A stretch of 64,000 bases of DNA from Leptotrichia sp. oral taxon 218 (GTDB lineage: Bacteria > Fusobacteriota > Fusobacteriia > Fusobacteriales > Leptotrichiaceae): contig NZ_CP072377.1 in assembly GCF_018128225.1 (NCBI RefSeq), positions 1,674,001-1,738,000 on the forward strand, written 5' to 3'. A model generated the notes under the pieces. The model worked only from the letters and a program-made list of their open reading frames with translations. It searched no databases and was not told the DNA's origin. How positions within the stretch are numbered: the first letter of the stretch is position 1; the number at the start of each line of letters is the position of its first letter. Positions 10,053 through 19,102 of the stretch are shown one piece after another. The position numbers and the translations under genes were made by a program.

Positions 10053-10181
10053 TTAAAATAAATGCTCCAAAATATAATATACCAATGCAAATATTATCAC
10101 AAAAAATATTAATTTTTCTGCAACTCTAAAAATTAGTTTTAAAATAAAAAAAAATATAATTATTGTTATAAGCATTTTCAT
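10053..10181 (-). CDS. 42-residue hydrophobic membrane peptide downstream of rel
   Basis: ATG at 10181, stop at 10053. The upstream GGGGGA gives a plausible ribosome binding site. The product is almost wholly hydrophobic: a first helix at residues ~4-19, a short polar hinge around RVAEKL, and a second helix at ~25-38, ending EHLF. It would be a helical hairpin in the inner membrane. It begins 20 bases after the rel stop codon, so it is probably co-transcribed with rel. I know no family for it. The flanking 9686-10052 is AT-rich and holds only a palindrome (TTTTTCAAATTTGAAAAA at about 9755) near the tamB promoter region. Confidence 0.6.
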   Translation of the reverse strand: MKMLITIIIFFFILKLIFRVAEKLIFFVIIFALVYYILEHLF

Positions 10182-10201
10182 TTTTATTCCCCCAAAAACC
10201 T

Positions 10202-12415
10202 TTATTTTATTATATCAATCACATCTTTTATTGATTTCAAGTTATTTGCAAGTCTATCAAAATCTTCTCTTCCTCTTATCATTATTCCTAAATGCATAAG
10301 ACAAATTTGATTTCCATTTTCTTTCAAAACATTTGTGTTGACATTCACTATTTCCATTTTATATTCGTTTAAAATTCTTATGATATCCAAAAGAAGTCCA
10401 TTTCTGTCGTACGCTTTTATCGAAAAATTAAATTGATATCTTGTCGTATTTTTGCTAATTTCTTCTTCATCCCAATAAACATCAACTTCCCTATCTGGCT
10501 CAATTTCCATCAGCCTTTTAAAATTTGGACAATCTTTTCTGTGAATCGCAATTCCTCTTCCACGAGTAACATACCCGCAAATTTCATCTCCAGGAAGCGG
10601 ACTGCAGCATTTTGCAAAACGGTACATCGTATTTTCTGTTCCAGAAATTTTTATTCCACCTTGACTCTTTTCCTTTCTCTTATTCCCTTTCTCCTGTTCC
10701 GCCTCCAAAACTTCTTCCAGCTTTTTCTCCTGTTTTCTCTCAAATTTTTTCAAAAATCCGTCAAGCGACAAATCTCCAGTTGCAAATTTATAAAAAAGCA
10801 ATTCTTTTGAAGAAATATTAAATTTTTTCATATACAAAAATACTTTTTCTTCTTCCGCAATATCCGAAAATTTTAATCCCAATTTTTCAAATTCTTTTTC
10901 TAAAAGCTGTTCCCCTTCTTTTGATTTTTCCAAAAACTCTTTATCCTTAAACCACTTTCTAATTTTTGATTTTGAACTGTGATTATTTACCATCGCTATC
11001 CAGTCTTTTCCTGGACCTTTTGTATTTTTGGAAGTCAAAACTTCGACTTTATCTCCATTCTCTAGAGTTTGATTAAGTTGAACTATTCTGTCATTAATTT
11101 TAGCTCCAATCGTTCTATAACCGATTTGCGTGTGAATTTGAAACGCAAAATCAAGTGCAGTTGAATTTTTTGGAAGTTCAACAACATCGCCTTTCGGAGT
11201 AAAAACAAAAATTGTCTGGTTTAGCACATCTCCCGTAACTTCTTTTGCAAAACTTTTCGTCTTTTCTTTTTCATTCACTTCATTTGTACTTTTTTCAATA
11301 ATTTTTTTAACAGCTGCATAATATTCTTCATTTTTAGATTTTTTATCTTTATATTTTTTATCTTTATATTTCCAGTGTGCCGCAACCCCGTCTTCAGCAA
11401 TTTGGTGCATCAGTTTTGTTCTAATCTGAATTTCCACTTTTTGATTATCAGGTCCATTAACAGTTGTGTGAATCGATTGATACCCATTTATCTTAGGTGC
11501 AGCGATATAATCTTTAAATCTTCCAGGAACTGGAATAAACAAATTATGGATTATTCCAAGCGCATTGTAGCATTCGTCTTCCCGATTGACAATTATCCTG
11601 ACCGCAATCAAATCATTCAAGTCAGCAAATCTCTTTTCTTTTTCAATCATTTTTCGGTAAATGCTGTAAAGATGTTTGGGTCTTCCCGTAACTTCTCCTT
11701 TTAAATTATGCTTTTCAAGTTCTTTTTCTATTTTTTCAATAACTTTTTTAGTATAATTTTCTCTCTCCTGTTTTTTTGTATTTACAAGCTCTTTAATTTC
11801 TTGATATTCTTCTGGATGTAAATATCTAAAACTTATATCTTCCAACTCTGTTTTAATCTTTGACATCCCAATTCTATGTGCAATTGTCGCAAAAATTTCA
11901 AGCGTTTCTTTAGATTTTTCAAGCTGCTTTGCTGGAGTCATGTATTTAAGTGTTCTCATATTATGAAGTCTATCAGCTAGTTTTATAATTACAACCCGAA
12001 TATCTTCAGACATTGCAACGACCATTTTCCGAATATTTTCAATCTTTTTGCTATCCGTTCTCGGCAAATTTCTAAGTTTCGTCACTCCGTCAACAAGTTT
12101 TCTGACATCTGCACCAAAAATATACTCAATGTCAGGCAAGGTAATAAGCGTATCTTCCACGACATCATGAAGTATTCCAGCGACAATCGTATCCGTATCC
12201 ATCTTCAAATCCACAAGAATTTCTGCCACTTCCACAGGATGTAAAATATAATTTTCTCCACTTTTTCTCTTTTGTCCAATATGCGACTCATTCGCCAAAG
12301 TAAATGCTTGAGAAATCTCTTCAGTATCAACATCCAAATTATTTTTCTTAATTCTGTCAAAAAGCTGCTCAAGCAACTCTTTTGATGTTTTATTTATCAC
12401 TTTTTCCTGTTCCAT
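10202..12415 (-). CDS. relA: Rel: bifunctional (p)ppGpp synthetase/hydrolase
   Basis: Makes and degrades (p)ppGpp, the alarmone of the stringent response. The 737-aa product has the full RSH layout: an HD hydrolase domain (~45-195, HDVVEDT and ADRLHNMRTL), a synthetase domain (~235-350, with YIAAPKINGYQSIHTTV), a TGS domain (~395-460, FTPKGDVVELPKNSTALDFA), a conserved-cysteine segment (AKCCSPLPGDEI) and a C-terminal ACT domain (~660-737). The intact HD motif suggests that both activities are kept. It is the only RSH gene seen here. It is preceded by a noncoding unit ending in a terminator at 12481-12516, and followed by a tiny membrane-peptide gene. Confidence 0.96.
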   Translation of the reverse strand: MEQEKVINKTSKELLEQLFDRIKKNNLDVDTEEISQAFTLANESHIGQKRKSGENYILHPVEVAEILVDLKMDTDTIVAGILHDVVEDTLITLPDIEYIFGADVRKLVDGVTKLRNLPRTDSKKIENIRKMVVAMSEDIRVVIIKLADRLHNMRTLKYMTPAKQLEKSKETLEIFATIAHRIGMSKIKTELEDISFRYLHPEEYQEIKELVNTKKQERENYTKKVIEKIEKELEKHNLKGEVTGRPKHLYSIYRKMIEKEKRFADLNDLIAVRIIVNREDECYNALGIIHNLFIPVPGRFKDYIAAPKINGYQSIHTTVNGPDNQKVEIQIRTKLMHQIAEDGVAAHWKYKDKKYKDKKSKNEEYYAAVKKIIEKSTNEVNEKEKTKSFAKEVTGDVLNQTIFVFTPKGDVVELPKNSTALDFAFQIHTQIGYRTIGAKINDRIVQLNQTLENGDKVEVLTSKNTKGPGKDWIAMVNNHSSKSKIRKWFKDKEFLEKSKEGEQLLEKEFEKLGLKFSDIAEEEKVFLYMKKFNISSKELLFYKFATGDLSLDGFLKKFERKQEKKLEEVLEAEQEKGNKRKEKSQGGIKISGTENTMYRFAKCCSPLPGDEICGYVTRGRGIAIHRKDCPNFKRLMEIEPDREVDVYWDEEEISKNTTRYQFNFSIKAYDRNGLLLDIIRILNEYKMEIVNVNTNVLKENGNQICLMHLGIMIRGREDFDRLANNLKSIKDVIDIIK

Positions 12416-12480
12416 ATCTTCCTCCTTTTCAGGTCAAAATCAAACCTGCTTTTATTTTCTTCAATTTTACTATATATTTC

Positions 12481-12516
12481 AAAAAAAATCTATCTTTTTA
12501 AAAATAAAGATAGATT
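12481..12516 (-). terminator. Terminator of the noncoding unit upstream of rel
   Basis: An 11-bp stem AATCTATCTTT/AAAGATAGATT, followed on the minus strand by eight T. It would end transcription coming from the promoter at 12645-12673 before it reaches rel. Confidence 0.75.
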
Positions 12517-12540
12517 AAAATTTATATTAAAATATAGTTA

Positions 12541-12575
12541 AGTGAACTACTCTCACTTGTAGAAGAGGGAGCTTC
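12541..12575 (-). repeat. IS200/IS605-end-like hairpin, copy 1
   Basis: Minus-strand AAGAAGCTCCCTCTTCTAC followed by AAGTGAGAGTAGTTCAC, an imperfect 9-bp hairpin with a CTAC loop. It is related to the copies at 12676-12732 and 45664-45705. Confidence 0.5.
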
Positions 12576-12644
12576 TTGGGAAGTATCTGCTTTTGCAGAT
12601 ATATTTACCAAGCTCAATGGACAGTCCCTGCCCTGACTATGAAT

Positions 12645-12673
12645 ATTATACCATGTAAGAGCTGTTATTTCAA
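12645..12673 (-). promoter_or_regulatory. Strong sigma-70 promoter pointing toward rel
   Basis: TTGAAA (12673-12668), a 17-base spacer and TATAAT (12650-12645) on the minus strand. A terminator follows before rel, so the direct product is a short RNA. Confidence 0.7.
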
Positions 12674-12675
12674 GC

Positions 12676-12732
12676 TATATTCTGCAATTCATCTCCCACT
12701 TATAGAAGAAGGAGACTTCTTGCTAAATATTG
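12676..12732 (-). repeat. IS200/IS605-end-like hairpin, copy 2
   Basis: Minus-strand TAGCAAGAAGTCTCC then CTTCTATAAGTGGGAGATG, directly after the autotransporter stop codon and just upstream of the promoter. It shares TAGCAAGAAGTCTC with the copy at 45664. Confidence 0.5.
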
Positions 12733-15144
12733 TTAAAAAGTATGTTTAAATCCAATAGTTCCTTTATAACCTGAACGATTTTCGTTTCCAAATGAATGTT
12801 CATATCTTGTATCTACATACAGATTACTTTTTTGTCCAACAGGAGCTTGAGCACCTATTCCTATTTCTCCCCAAGTTTTTCCATATTTTTCACTCACTTT
12901 GTCAAGTCCGATATTTGTAGCTCTATTGTTATTTTTTGTCAAGTCGTGCCACACATTTGCTACTGCATAATATGTATTTGTTCTATTTGTAACTTCTGAG
13001 TTTTTGTCGTATGAAATTCTTACTCCGGCTCTCGTTCTCAATCCATTTCTGTTATCTTGATTCACACTTCTTAAGCCATCATTAAAAGATTTTATATGCA
13101 AATGTTGATAACTCAACTGTGCTTGTGGCTCAATTGACCAACTAGTTCCATTTACACTTTTAGAAAATTTAAATGGTCTTCCAACTTCAGCTGACAGTAA
13201 TAATCCATAGCCTTTCTGTTTTGCAGCATAATCATCTCTTGAATTATATTTATTTTGTAAAAATGACATCTGACCAACTAAATCATAATATGATCCATTT
13301 TGTGTATATTTGGTTTTTGTAAGTCCTAAAGAAACACTTTCAGATTTTCCTTTTCCTGTAAATTTATCATCGGAAATATATCCATTTTCTGCTCTGTATT
13401 TATCAAAAAAATCTGTATTTGCTCTATTATATGAAATATATCCTCCTAGTAAGTGAGTATTTCCTTTTGAATCTTCATTTATTTTAAAATCATGTCCTAC
13501 TTGAACTCCATAAATATCACTTTCGTATTCAAATCTTTCTTTTCCTTTTTCATTTAATCCATGTCCAAAAATTCTAGTCCAAATTTGACCTTTATCTTTT
13601 GACATATTTTCTAAATTTAAAATTTGATTTTCTCCTCTTCTTTCGTGAAGAGTTCCAACAGTTTCATATCCCATTTCTAAATTAACTTTTGGCATTAAGA
13701 CATACGAAGAAACTGGCTGTGCCATTATATATATTGGTTTAGAAGAAGTATTTTGTCCTCCATTTGATCCAGTTGTTGTTCCTGTTCCAGGAATTACCCC
13801 TAAATTTGCATTTCCAAGTGGCGCTATAGTCCAGTAATATTCCCAAATTCCATTAACTTGTCTACTAGTAAGCTGTGCTTCAGCTGCTCCAGTAGTTTTT
13901 GCAGTTCCAGTAAATGTTGTTGGCGATGAATTTCCAGCTACTTTTACAACAGGAACACTATTTAATCTTGTAGAAAGTTGCTGAATAGTTCCATCTATAA
14001 TATTGTAATCTGCTTCATCTTCAAAAGAAGAAGGAGAAACTCTAGTGCTTCCAGATGCATTTCCAGTGATGTAGACTAAATCCGATTCAGAATTTTCTCC
14101 ATTTTCTCCTCCTGGAGCATTCCAAAGAGTATTCATTATTATGTTTCCATTATTTCCATGATAATTTCCTTCAATTGTGAAAACATCTTTGTAAGAACCA
14201 TTGTAAAGATTTATTTCTCCTGCATTTGTCAATGTCCCATCATTGTTAATTCCATCAGAAGTTAATTTCATAGTATATATACCAGTCTCACCATCTGATT
14301 CTGAAGGATAAAAAGTTACATCCAAAATTCCATCATTTCCAATATTTAATGAATTAATTGTTGTTGTTGTTGAACCATTTTTATAATTTTTGCTGAATGA
14401 CCACTTACCCCCATCTTCCAAATTTACATTTATAACAGACTTAACTTCTTTATGCATTAATCCTGTTATACTTGTATTCCCTTTTACATTAACTGTTAAT
14501 TCTGAATATTTATTATTAATTGCATCTCCTTCAACTTCTACTACCCAATTACTATTTTGTGCTATTCCAAATTCATCATCATCATTATTTGTTGTTCCTA
14601 TCAGATTGAACTCTGCTCCTTTTATATTATTTCCATTTTTTGCTTCCACTTTTATTGCTGGTTCTCCAGAACTTATTGATGCATCACCTGCTTTCATATT
14701 TTTAAATGTTACTTTCTGATTCGAACCATTAATATAGTTTCCTCCTATACCCTTTACAGAGTATAAAACAATATTATCTTCACTTGAAAACTCCGCTTTA
14801 TTTGTTATACCCGTTCCAAAGAACTCAGTATTTGACCCTGAAATTGTTATTAATGGTCTTGGTGTAGGAGGTGTTGTAGCCATTGTTGAAAAAACATCTC
14901 CAGCTCCTGTAAAAGTAAGTTTTTTACCATCATCAACTTTAAAAATGTTTCTAGTACCACCAGAAATATAAACTTCTCCATCTCCAGTACCAGAATTTAC
15001 AATATATTCGCCATTAGCATTTGGAGTTATTGGAACAGAAAATCCCAATGCTCCTGTCATTAAAAATGTAATTAGCAATGCCTTCGTATATTTTTCTTTT
15101 CGTTTAATCATTTTTTTAAAATAGTGTTCAAACTCTTTTAACAT
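12733..15144 (-). CDS. Autotransporter (type Va) surface protein
   Basis: 803-aa protein with an extended signal sequence (MLKEFEHYFKKMIKRKEKYT then a hydrophobic stretch to about residue 40), a Gly/Asn/Ser/Thr-rich passenger (~40-490) likely to fold as a beta-helix, and a C-terminal autotransporter barrel (~525-803) ending GYKGTIGFKHTF with a terminal Phe. The passenger shows no protease or known adhesin motif, so the substrate or ligand is unknown. I start at the ATG at 15144 because GAAGGGA precedes it at proper spacing; an in-frame upstream TTG at 15195 lies inside the promoter. It stands alone in its transcription unit, divergent from the repeat-protein gene. Confidence 0.9.
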   Translation of the reverse strand: MLKEFEHYFKKMIKRKEKYTKALLITFLMTGALGFSVPITPNANGEYIVNSGTGDGEVYISGGTRNIFKVDDGKKLTFTGAGDVFSTMATTPPTPRPLITISGSNTEFFGTGITNKAEFSSEDNIVLYSVKGIGGNYINGSNQKVTFKNMKAGDASISSGEPAIKVEAKNGNNIKGAEFNLIGTTNNDDDEFGIAQNSNWVVEVEGDAINNKYSELTVNVKGNTSITGLMHKEVKSVINVNLEDGGKWSFSKNYKNGSTTTTINSLNIGNDGILDVTFYPSESDGETGIYTMKLTSDGINNDGTLTNAGEINLYNGSYKDVFTIEGNYHGNNGNIIMNTLWNAPGGENGENSESDLVYITGNASGSTRVSPSSFEDEADYNIIDGTIQQLSTRLNSVPVVKVAGNSSPTTFTGTAKTTGAAEAQLTSRQVNGIWEYYWTIAPLGNANLGVIPGTGTTTGSNGGQNTSSKPIYIMAQPVSSYVLMPKVNLEMGYETVGTLHERRGENQILNLENMSKDKGQIWTRIFGHGLNEKGKERFEYESDIYGVQVGHDFKINEDSKGNTHLLGGYISYNRANTDFFDKYRAENGYISDDKFTGKGKSESVSLGLTKTKYTQNGSYYDLVGQMSFLQNKYNSRDDYAAKQKGYGLLLSAEVGRPFKFSKSVNGTSWSIEPQAQLSYQHLHIKSFNDGLRSVNQDNRNGLRTRAGVRISYDKNSEVTNRTNTYYAVANVWHDLTKNNNRATNIGLDKVSEKYGKTWGEIGIGAQAPVGQKSNLYVDTRYEHSFGNENRSGYKGTIGFKHTF

Positions 15145-15185
15145 TTGATTCCCTTCTTTCCTGTTATTTTTAATATAGTAAAATA

Positions 15186-15214
15186 ATTGTAACATCTATT
15201 TTTAATAAAGTCAA
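15186..15214 (-). promoter_or_regulatory. Sigma-70 promoter of the autotransporter gene
   Basis: TTGACT (15214-15209), 17 bases, TACAAT (15191-15186) on the minus strand, about 42 bases before the chosen start codon. Confidence 0.65.
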
Positions 15215-15304
15215 AAAAAAAAAACTTTATAAAAATTATAATATTCATAAAAAAATATAAGTTAAAAGTTTACAAATGTTTTCTTGCATTCATTCATTAA
15301 TCAG

Positions 15305-15333
15305 TTGCTATTCTCACTTTTTTTTGATATAAT
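15305..15333 (+). promoter_or_regulatory. Sigma-70 promoter of the TPR-protein gene
   Basis: TTGCTA (15305-15310), 17 bases, perfect TATAAT (15328-15333), about 33 bases before the start codon. Confidence 0.7.
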
Positions 15334-15365
15334 TAATCTAATATAACTTAAAACAGGTGATGATT

Positions 15366-16403
15366 ATGGAAGGGATGAATTTGGATAATTTTGACAACAA
15401 TGATTTAGGTCAAGCTTTTAACATAGGGAAAAGATGCTTTGAAAAAGGAGATTTTGTACTGGCGGAAAAATATTTGAAAAAAGCGACAAAATCTGGGAAT
15501 AGAGAAGCATTTTTGCTACTTTTTGAAATATTTTTAAAAGACGATAGAACTAACATTGCGGAAAAATATTTAAAACCTCTTGCTGATGGCGGAGATTTTG
15601 AGTTTCAAAATAAGCTGGGAGAAGTTTATAGAAAAAAAGCTAATTTTGAACTTGCAGAATATTACTTCAAATTGGCGATTGGTAATGGAAATAGAAAGGC
15701 TCATTATAATTTGGGAAAACTTTACTACGAATATCAAAAAAACGATATGGCAATAGAAAATTTAAAAATTGCGGCTGATCAAGAACAAGATCAACAAGCA
15801 CAAGTTTTCCTTGCAAAAATTTACAAAGATTCTGGACAAATTGACTTGGCACAGCAATATTTCAGTGCTGCAAAAGATAATGCAAAAGCTTATTATTATT
15901 TAGGAAATTTGTATGAAGAAAAAAATGAGTTACCTTTAGCTGAAAATAACTGGAAAATTGCGGCTGATGAATATGATTATAAAAAAGCTCAAAAGAAATT
16001 GGTTGATTATTACAAAGATAATTTGACACTAAGAAAGCATTATTTGTCACTACTTGCCGATAAAAATAATTTAGATGCGTTTATAAAGTTGGGAGATATT
16101 TTTACACAAGAAAAAAATTACGGACTTGCATTTTCAAATTACAACAACTTTTTTAATGCAACTTCACATTTAAAAGACAGTCCCACAGTCAATATGGACG
16201 GAATCGACAAGGAAAAGTTGCGATTTAATTACGGTAAAAGCTGCGTGTCACTTGGAAAATTTGACATTGCACAAGAATGCTTTAAAGAAAATAAATATTT
16301 ATGCGAAAACGAAAATATTATCGAAGTTGCAAAACTTTACGAAGCAGCTAACCAGTTTAAAACTGCCATCGAATATTATAAATTAGCACTTCATATTCAA
16401 TAA
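15366..16403 (+). CDS. Cytoplasmic tetratricopeptide (TPR/Sel1-like) repeat protein
   Basis: 345-aa protein without signal peptide, made almost entirely of ~34-residue helical repeats with the TPR/Sel1 pattern (for example ELAEYYFKLAIGNGNRKAHYNLGKLYYE and DMAIENLKIAADQ). At least eight repeats cover the whole length. Such proteins are scaffolds for protein-protein contacts; the partner is unknown. I choose the ATG at 15366, which has AGGTGA five bases upstream; a GTG at 15357 is in frame but overlaps that site. It has its own promoter and no obvious operon partner. Confidence 0.8.
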   Translation: MEGMNLDNFDNNDLGQAFNIGKRCFEKGDFVLAEKYLKKATKSGNREAFLLLFEIFLKDDRTNIAEKYLKPLADGGDFEFQNKLGEVYRKKANFELAEYYFKLAIGNGNRKAHYNLGKLYYEYQKNDMAIENLKIAADQEQDQQAQVFLAKIYKDSGQIDLAQQYFSAAKDNAKAYYYLGNLYEEKNELPLAENNWKIAADEYDYKKAQKKLVDYYKDNLTLRKHYLSLLADKNNLDAFIKLGDIFTQEKNYGLAFSNYNNFFNATSHLKDSPTVNMDGIDKEKLRFNYGKSCVSLGKFDIAQECFKENKYLCENENIIEVAKLYEAANQFKTAIEYYKLALHIQ

Positions 16404-16522
16404 TAAATAATAATATAATAAAAAAATAAAAAAAGAGAAAGCAAAAGAAAGAAAAAAATAAAAAAATTTAAATTAAATAAATAAAATTAAATAAATAAAA
16501 AAAAAGAAAGGAAACTAAATTT

Positions 16523-17455
16523 ATGACTTCTACAAAGACAAAAATTGCAAATTTTGAATTTGATAACTGCATTATGAATGCAGCAGGAGTTTTATGCTAC
16601 GACAAAGACGAGCTGACACAAATATTAAATTCTTCAGCTGGAACTTTTGTCACAAAAACAGCAACGCTAGAGCCAAGAGATGGAAATCCTGAACCTAGAT
16701 ACCACGTCACAAAATTAGGAAGCATTAACTCGATGGGACTTCCAAATTTAGGATTTGACTATTATTTAAATTTCTTATTGGAATTAAAGAAAACCCATCC
16801 AGAACGAACATTTTTCTTTTCACTTGTGGGAATGTCGCAAAATGACACTCACACATTGTTAAAAAAAGTTCAAGAAAGTGATTTTGACGGAATAACAGAA
16901 CTTAATTTATCATGTCCAAATGTTCCTGGAAAACCACAAATAGCCTACGACTTGGAAACAACTGAAAAATTGTTGACAGACATTTTTTCATATTTTAAAA
17001 AGCCACTTGGAATAAAATTGCCACCATATTTTGATTTAGTACATTTTGACCAAGCAGCGGCAGTTTTTAACAAATTTCCATTGGCGTTTGTAAATTGTGT
17101 AAACAGCATTGGAAATGGAATTGTAATTGAAGATGAGAGTGTGGTTATAAAACCAAAAAATGGATTTGGAGGAATTGGTGGAGAATATGTAAAACCAACT
17201 GCTCTTGCAAATGTTCACGCTTTCTACCAAAGATTAAACCCAAGTATTCAAATTATTGGAACTGGAGGAATTTTATCAGGAAGAGATGCATTTGAGCATA
17301 TTCTATGTGGTGCAAGTATGGTTCAAATTGGAACAACTTTACACAAAGAAGGAGCAAGTGCATTTTCAAGAATTACAAATGAATTAAAAGAAATTATGGA
17401 AGAAAAAGGATACAAAAGTATCGAAGAATTTAAAGGAAAATTGAAATATTTATAA
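16523..17455 (+). CDS. pyrD: Dihydroorotate dehydrogenase, class 1A (fumarate type)
   Basis: Oxidises dihydroorotate to orotate in pyrimidine synthesis, with FMN and, in class 1A, fumarate as electron acceptor. It is cytosolic. The 310-aa length and sequence match the Lactococcus PyrDA type closely: [28 protein letters not shown] with the catalytic Cys, KLPPYFD, NSIGNG, and [20 protein letters not shown]. No pyrK or other pyr gene is adjacent, which agrees with a stand-alone class 1A enzyme. The 120 bases upstream are almost pure A/T repeats without a clear promoter, then GAAAGGA before the ATG. Class 1A enzymes are patchily distributed, so horizontal acquisition is possible. Confidence 0.95.
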   Translation: MTSTKTKIANFEFDNCIMNAAGVLCYDKDELTQILNSSAGTFVTKTATLEPRDGNPEPRYHVTKLGSINSMGLPNLGFDYYLNFLLELKKTHPERTFFFSLVGMSQNDTHTLLKKVQESDFDGITELNLSCPNVPGKPQIAYDLETTEKLLTDIFSYFKKPLGIKLPPYFDLVHFDQAAAVFNKFPLAFVNCVNSIGNGIVIEDESVVIKPKNGFGGIGGEYVKPTALANVHAFYQRLNPSIQIIGTGGILSGRDAFEHILCGASMVQIGTTLHKEGASAFSRITNELKEIMEEKGYKSIEEFKGKLKYL

Positions 17456-17515
17456 AAAAATATATTTGCAAAAAAACATTTTAATATTTTAAAAAAATTA
17501 ATTTAAGAAGGAGTA

Positions 17516-19102
17516 TTGTTAAAGATAAAAATGAGAATGAACAAGATAAAAAGTAGATTAGTAGTATTCTTAATTTTTATGTTGACATTCGTAACAGGAT
17601 ATAGTGCAAGTAATGAAATTAAAGTAGGGATGGAGTGTGGATACGCTCCATTCAACTGGTTTCAAGATACGAATAAAAATGGTGCAGTTCCAACTAATGG
17701 TGGATACTGTGGTGGTTACGATGTTGAAATAGCTAAGGTTATAGCTAAAAAATTAGGGAAAAAATTAGTAATAGTAAAAACAGAATGGGATGCTTTATTA
17801 GGTCCAGCATTGACATCTGGGAAAGTTGATTTGGTAATAGCTGGTATGTCGGCAACACCTGAAAGAAAACAAAGTCTATTATTTACCAAACCATATTATG
17901 AATCAGATTTAGTAGTAGTTGTTAAGAAAAATGGAAAATATGCCAAAGCAAAATCAATCAATGATTTTTCAGGAGCTAGAATTACAGGACAGTTAAATAC
18001 ATTGCATTATGATGTAATTGATCAAATGAAAGGTGTTAGTAAACAGACTGCAATGGAAAGTTTTCCAGCGATGATAGTTGCTTTAAATTCTAATAAAATT
18101 GATGGATATGTGTCAGAAAGACCAGGAGCGATGGCAGCTCAATATTCAAATCCAAATTTAACATATATATCATTTGATAAAAATACAGGATTTAAGTATG
18201 AAACTTCAGAAGTAAATGTTGCGATTGGGATGAAGTTAGGGAATACAGAATTAGAAGAAAAAGTAAACAAAATACTTGATCAGGATTTAACGCCAAAAGT
18301 TAGACAAAAAATAATGGAAAAGGCAATAAAAACACAACCTGGAAATACTTCAAGATCATTTTTTGGATGGGTAGCATTCTTTATCCAAAAAAACTGGCAT
18401 CAATTTGTTAAAGGGACAATTGTTACATTATTTATTTCATTGACAGGGACTGTAGTTGGATTCTTGATTGGAATGGTAGTAGCGTTGTCAAGACAAGTGG
18501 AAGCTGAAACTGATCACAGAACTTCTAAATTTAAAAAAGCTGGATTTTATATTTTAAATAAATTTTTTGCGATATATATTGCGGTGTTTAGAGGAACGCC
18601 AATGATGGTGCAATCAATGGTAATTTATTATGGATTGTCGCAAGTATTTGGATTAAATTTATCACCGATTGTAGCTGCGTTGTTTATTGTTTCGATAAAT
18701 ACTGGAGCTTATATGAGTGAAATTATAAGAGGTGGAATTGATTCGATTGATAAAGGGCAATTTGAAGCTGCAAAAGCAATTGGAATGACAAATTTCCAAA
18801 CAATGAAGAGTATAATTTTCCCACAAATGTTTAGAAATATTTTACCAATGATTGGAAATGAATTTATTGTAAATATTAAAGATACATCTGTGTTGAATGT
18901 AATCAGTGTTACAGAATTATTCTTTATTTCAAAATCTGTTGCGGGAACATATTCGAGATATTACGAAGTGTTTATTATAACGAGTGTGATTTACTTCTTC
19001 TTAACATTTACATTGTCACTACTTCTAAAACAACTTGAGAAAAAAATAGATGGGCCTCAAACATTTGAATTTTTAGAAGAAGTTGAAGAAGGAGAAAAAT
19101 AA
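17516..19102 (+). CDS. Amino-acid ABC transporter: substrate-binding protein fused to permease
   Basis: One 528-aa chain holds both an extracytoplasmic binding domain and the membrane permease. A signal/anchor helix (~15-30) is followed by a bac_3-type binding domain (~33-265: [29 protein letters not shown]) and then a permease of the His/Glu/polar amino-acid class (~295-515), with the EAA loop [20 protein letters not shown]. The binding domain suits a polar or basic amino acid, but the substrate is not proven. The start is uncertain: TTG at 17516 lies only two bases after GAAGGAG, while ATG at 17531 or 17537 gives a more usual signal peptide. The next gene overlaps by one base (TAATG). Confidence 0.92.
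   Translation: MLKIKMRMNKIKSRLVVFLIFMLTFVTGYSASNEIKVGMECGYAPFNWFQDTNKNGAVPTNGGYCGGYDVEIAKVIAKKLGKKLVIVKTEWDALLGPALTSGKVDLVIAGMSATPERKQSLLFTKPYYESDLVVVVKKNGKYAKAKSINDFSGARITGQLNTLHYDVIDQMKGVSKQTAMESFPAMIVALNSNKIDGYVSERPGAMAAQYSNPNLTYISFDKNTGFKYETSEVNVAIGMKLGNTELEEKVNKILDQDLTPKVRQKIMEKAIKTQPGNTSRSFFGWVAFFIQKNWHQFVKGTIVTLFISLTGTVVGFLIGMVVALSRQVEAETDHRTSKFKKAGFYILNKFFAIYIAVFRGTPMMVQSMVIYYGLSQVFGLNLSPIVAALFIVSINTGAYMSEIIRGGIDSIDKGQFEAAKAIGMTNFQTMKSIIFPQMFRNILPMIGNEFIVNIKDTSVLNVISVTELFFISKSVAGTYSRYYEVFIITSVIYFFLTFTLSLLLKQLEKKIDGPQTFEFLEEVEEGEK

Larger units (their letters stand above)
12481..12639 (-). ncRNA. Candidate noncoding RNA with a transposon-end-like hairpin (omega-RNA-like)
   Basis: A complete noncoding unit: a perfect promoter (12645-12673), no usable frame, and a terminator (12481-12516), giving an RNA of about 155 nt. 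The RNA contains GGGCAGGGACTGTCC, a hairpin ATCTGCAAAAGCAGAT, and then AAGAAGCTCCCTCTTCTAC...GAGAGTAGTTCAC. The last part resembles, from memory, the right ends of IS200/IS605-type elements that carry TnpB guide RNAs. No tnpA or tnpB lies nearby. Function is not known; it could be a transposon relic or a domesticated RNA. Confidence 0.45.

Noticed and set aside
12541-12732. A complete insertion sequence upstream of rel
   Set aside because: Only end-like hairpins and a promoter are present; no tnpA or tnpB frame, even a broken one, is visible on either strand.
15145-15195. Extended N-terminus of the autotransporter from the TTG at 15195
   Set aside because: The TTG has no ribosome binding site and overlaps the promoter; the ATG at 15144 has GAAGGGA at good spacing.
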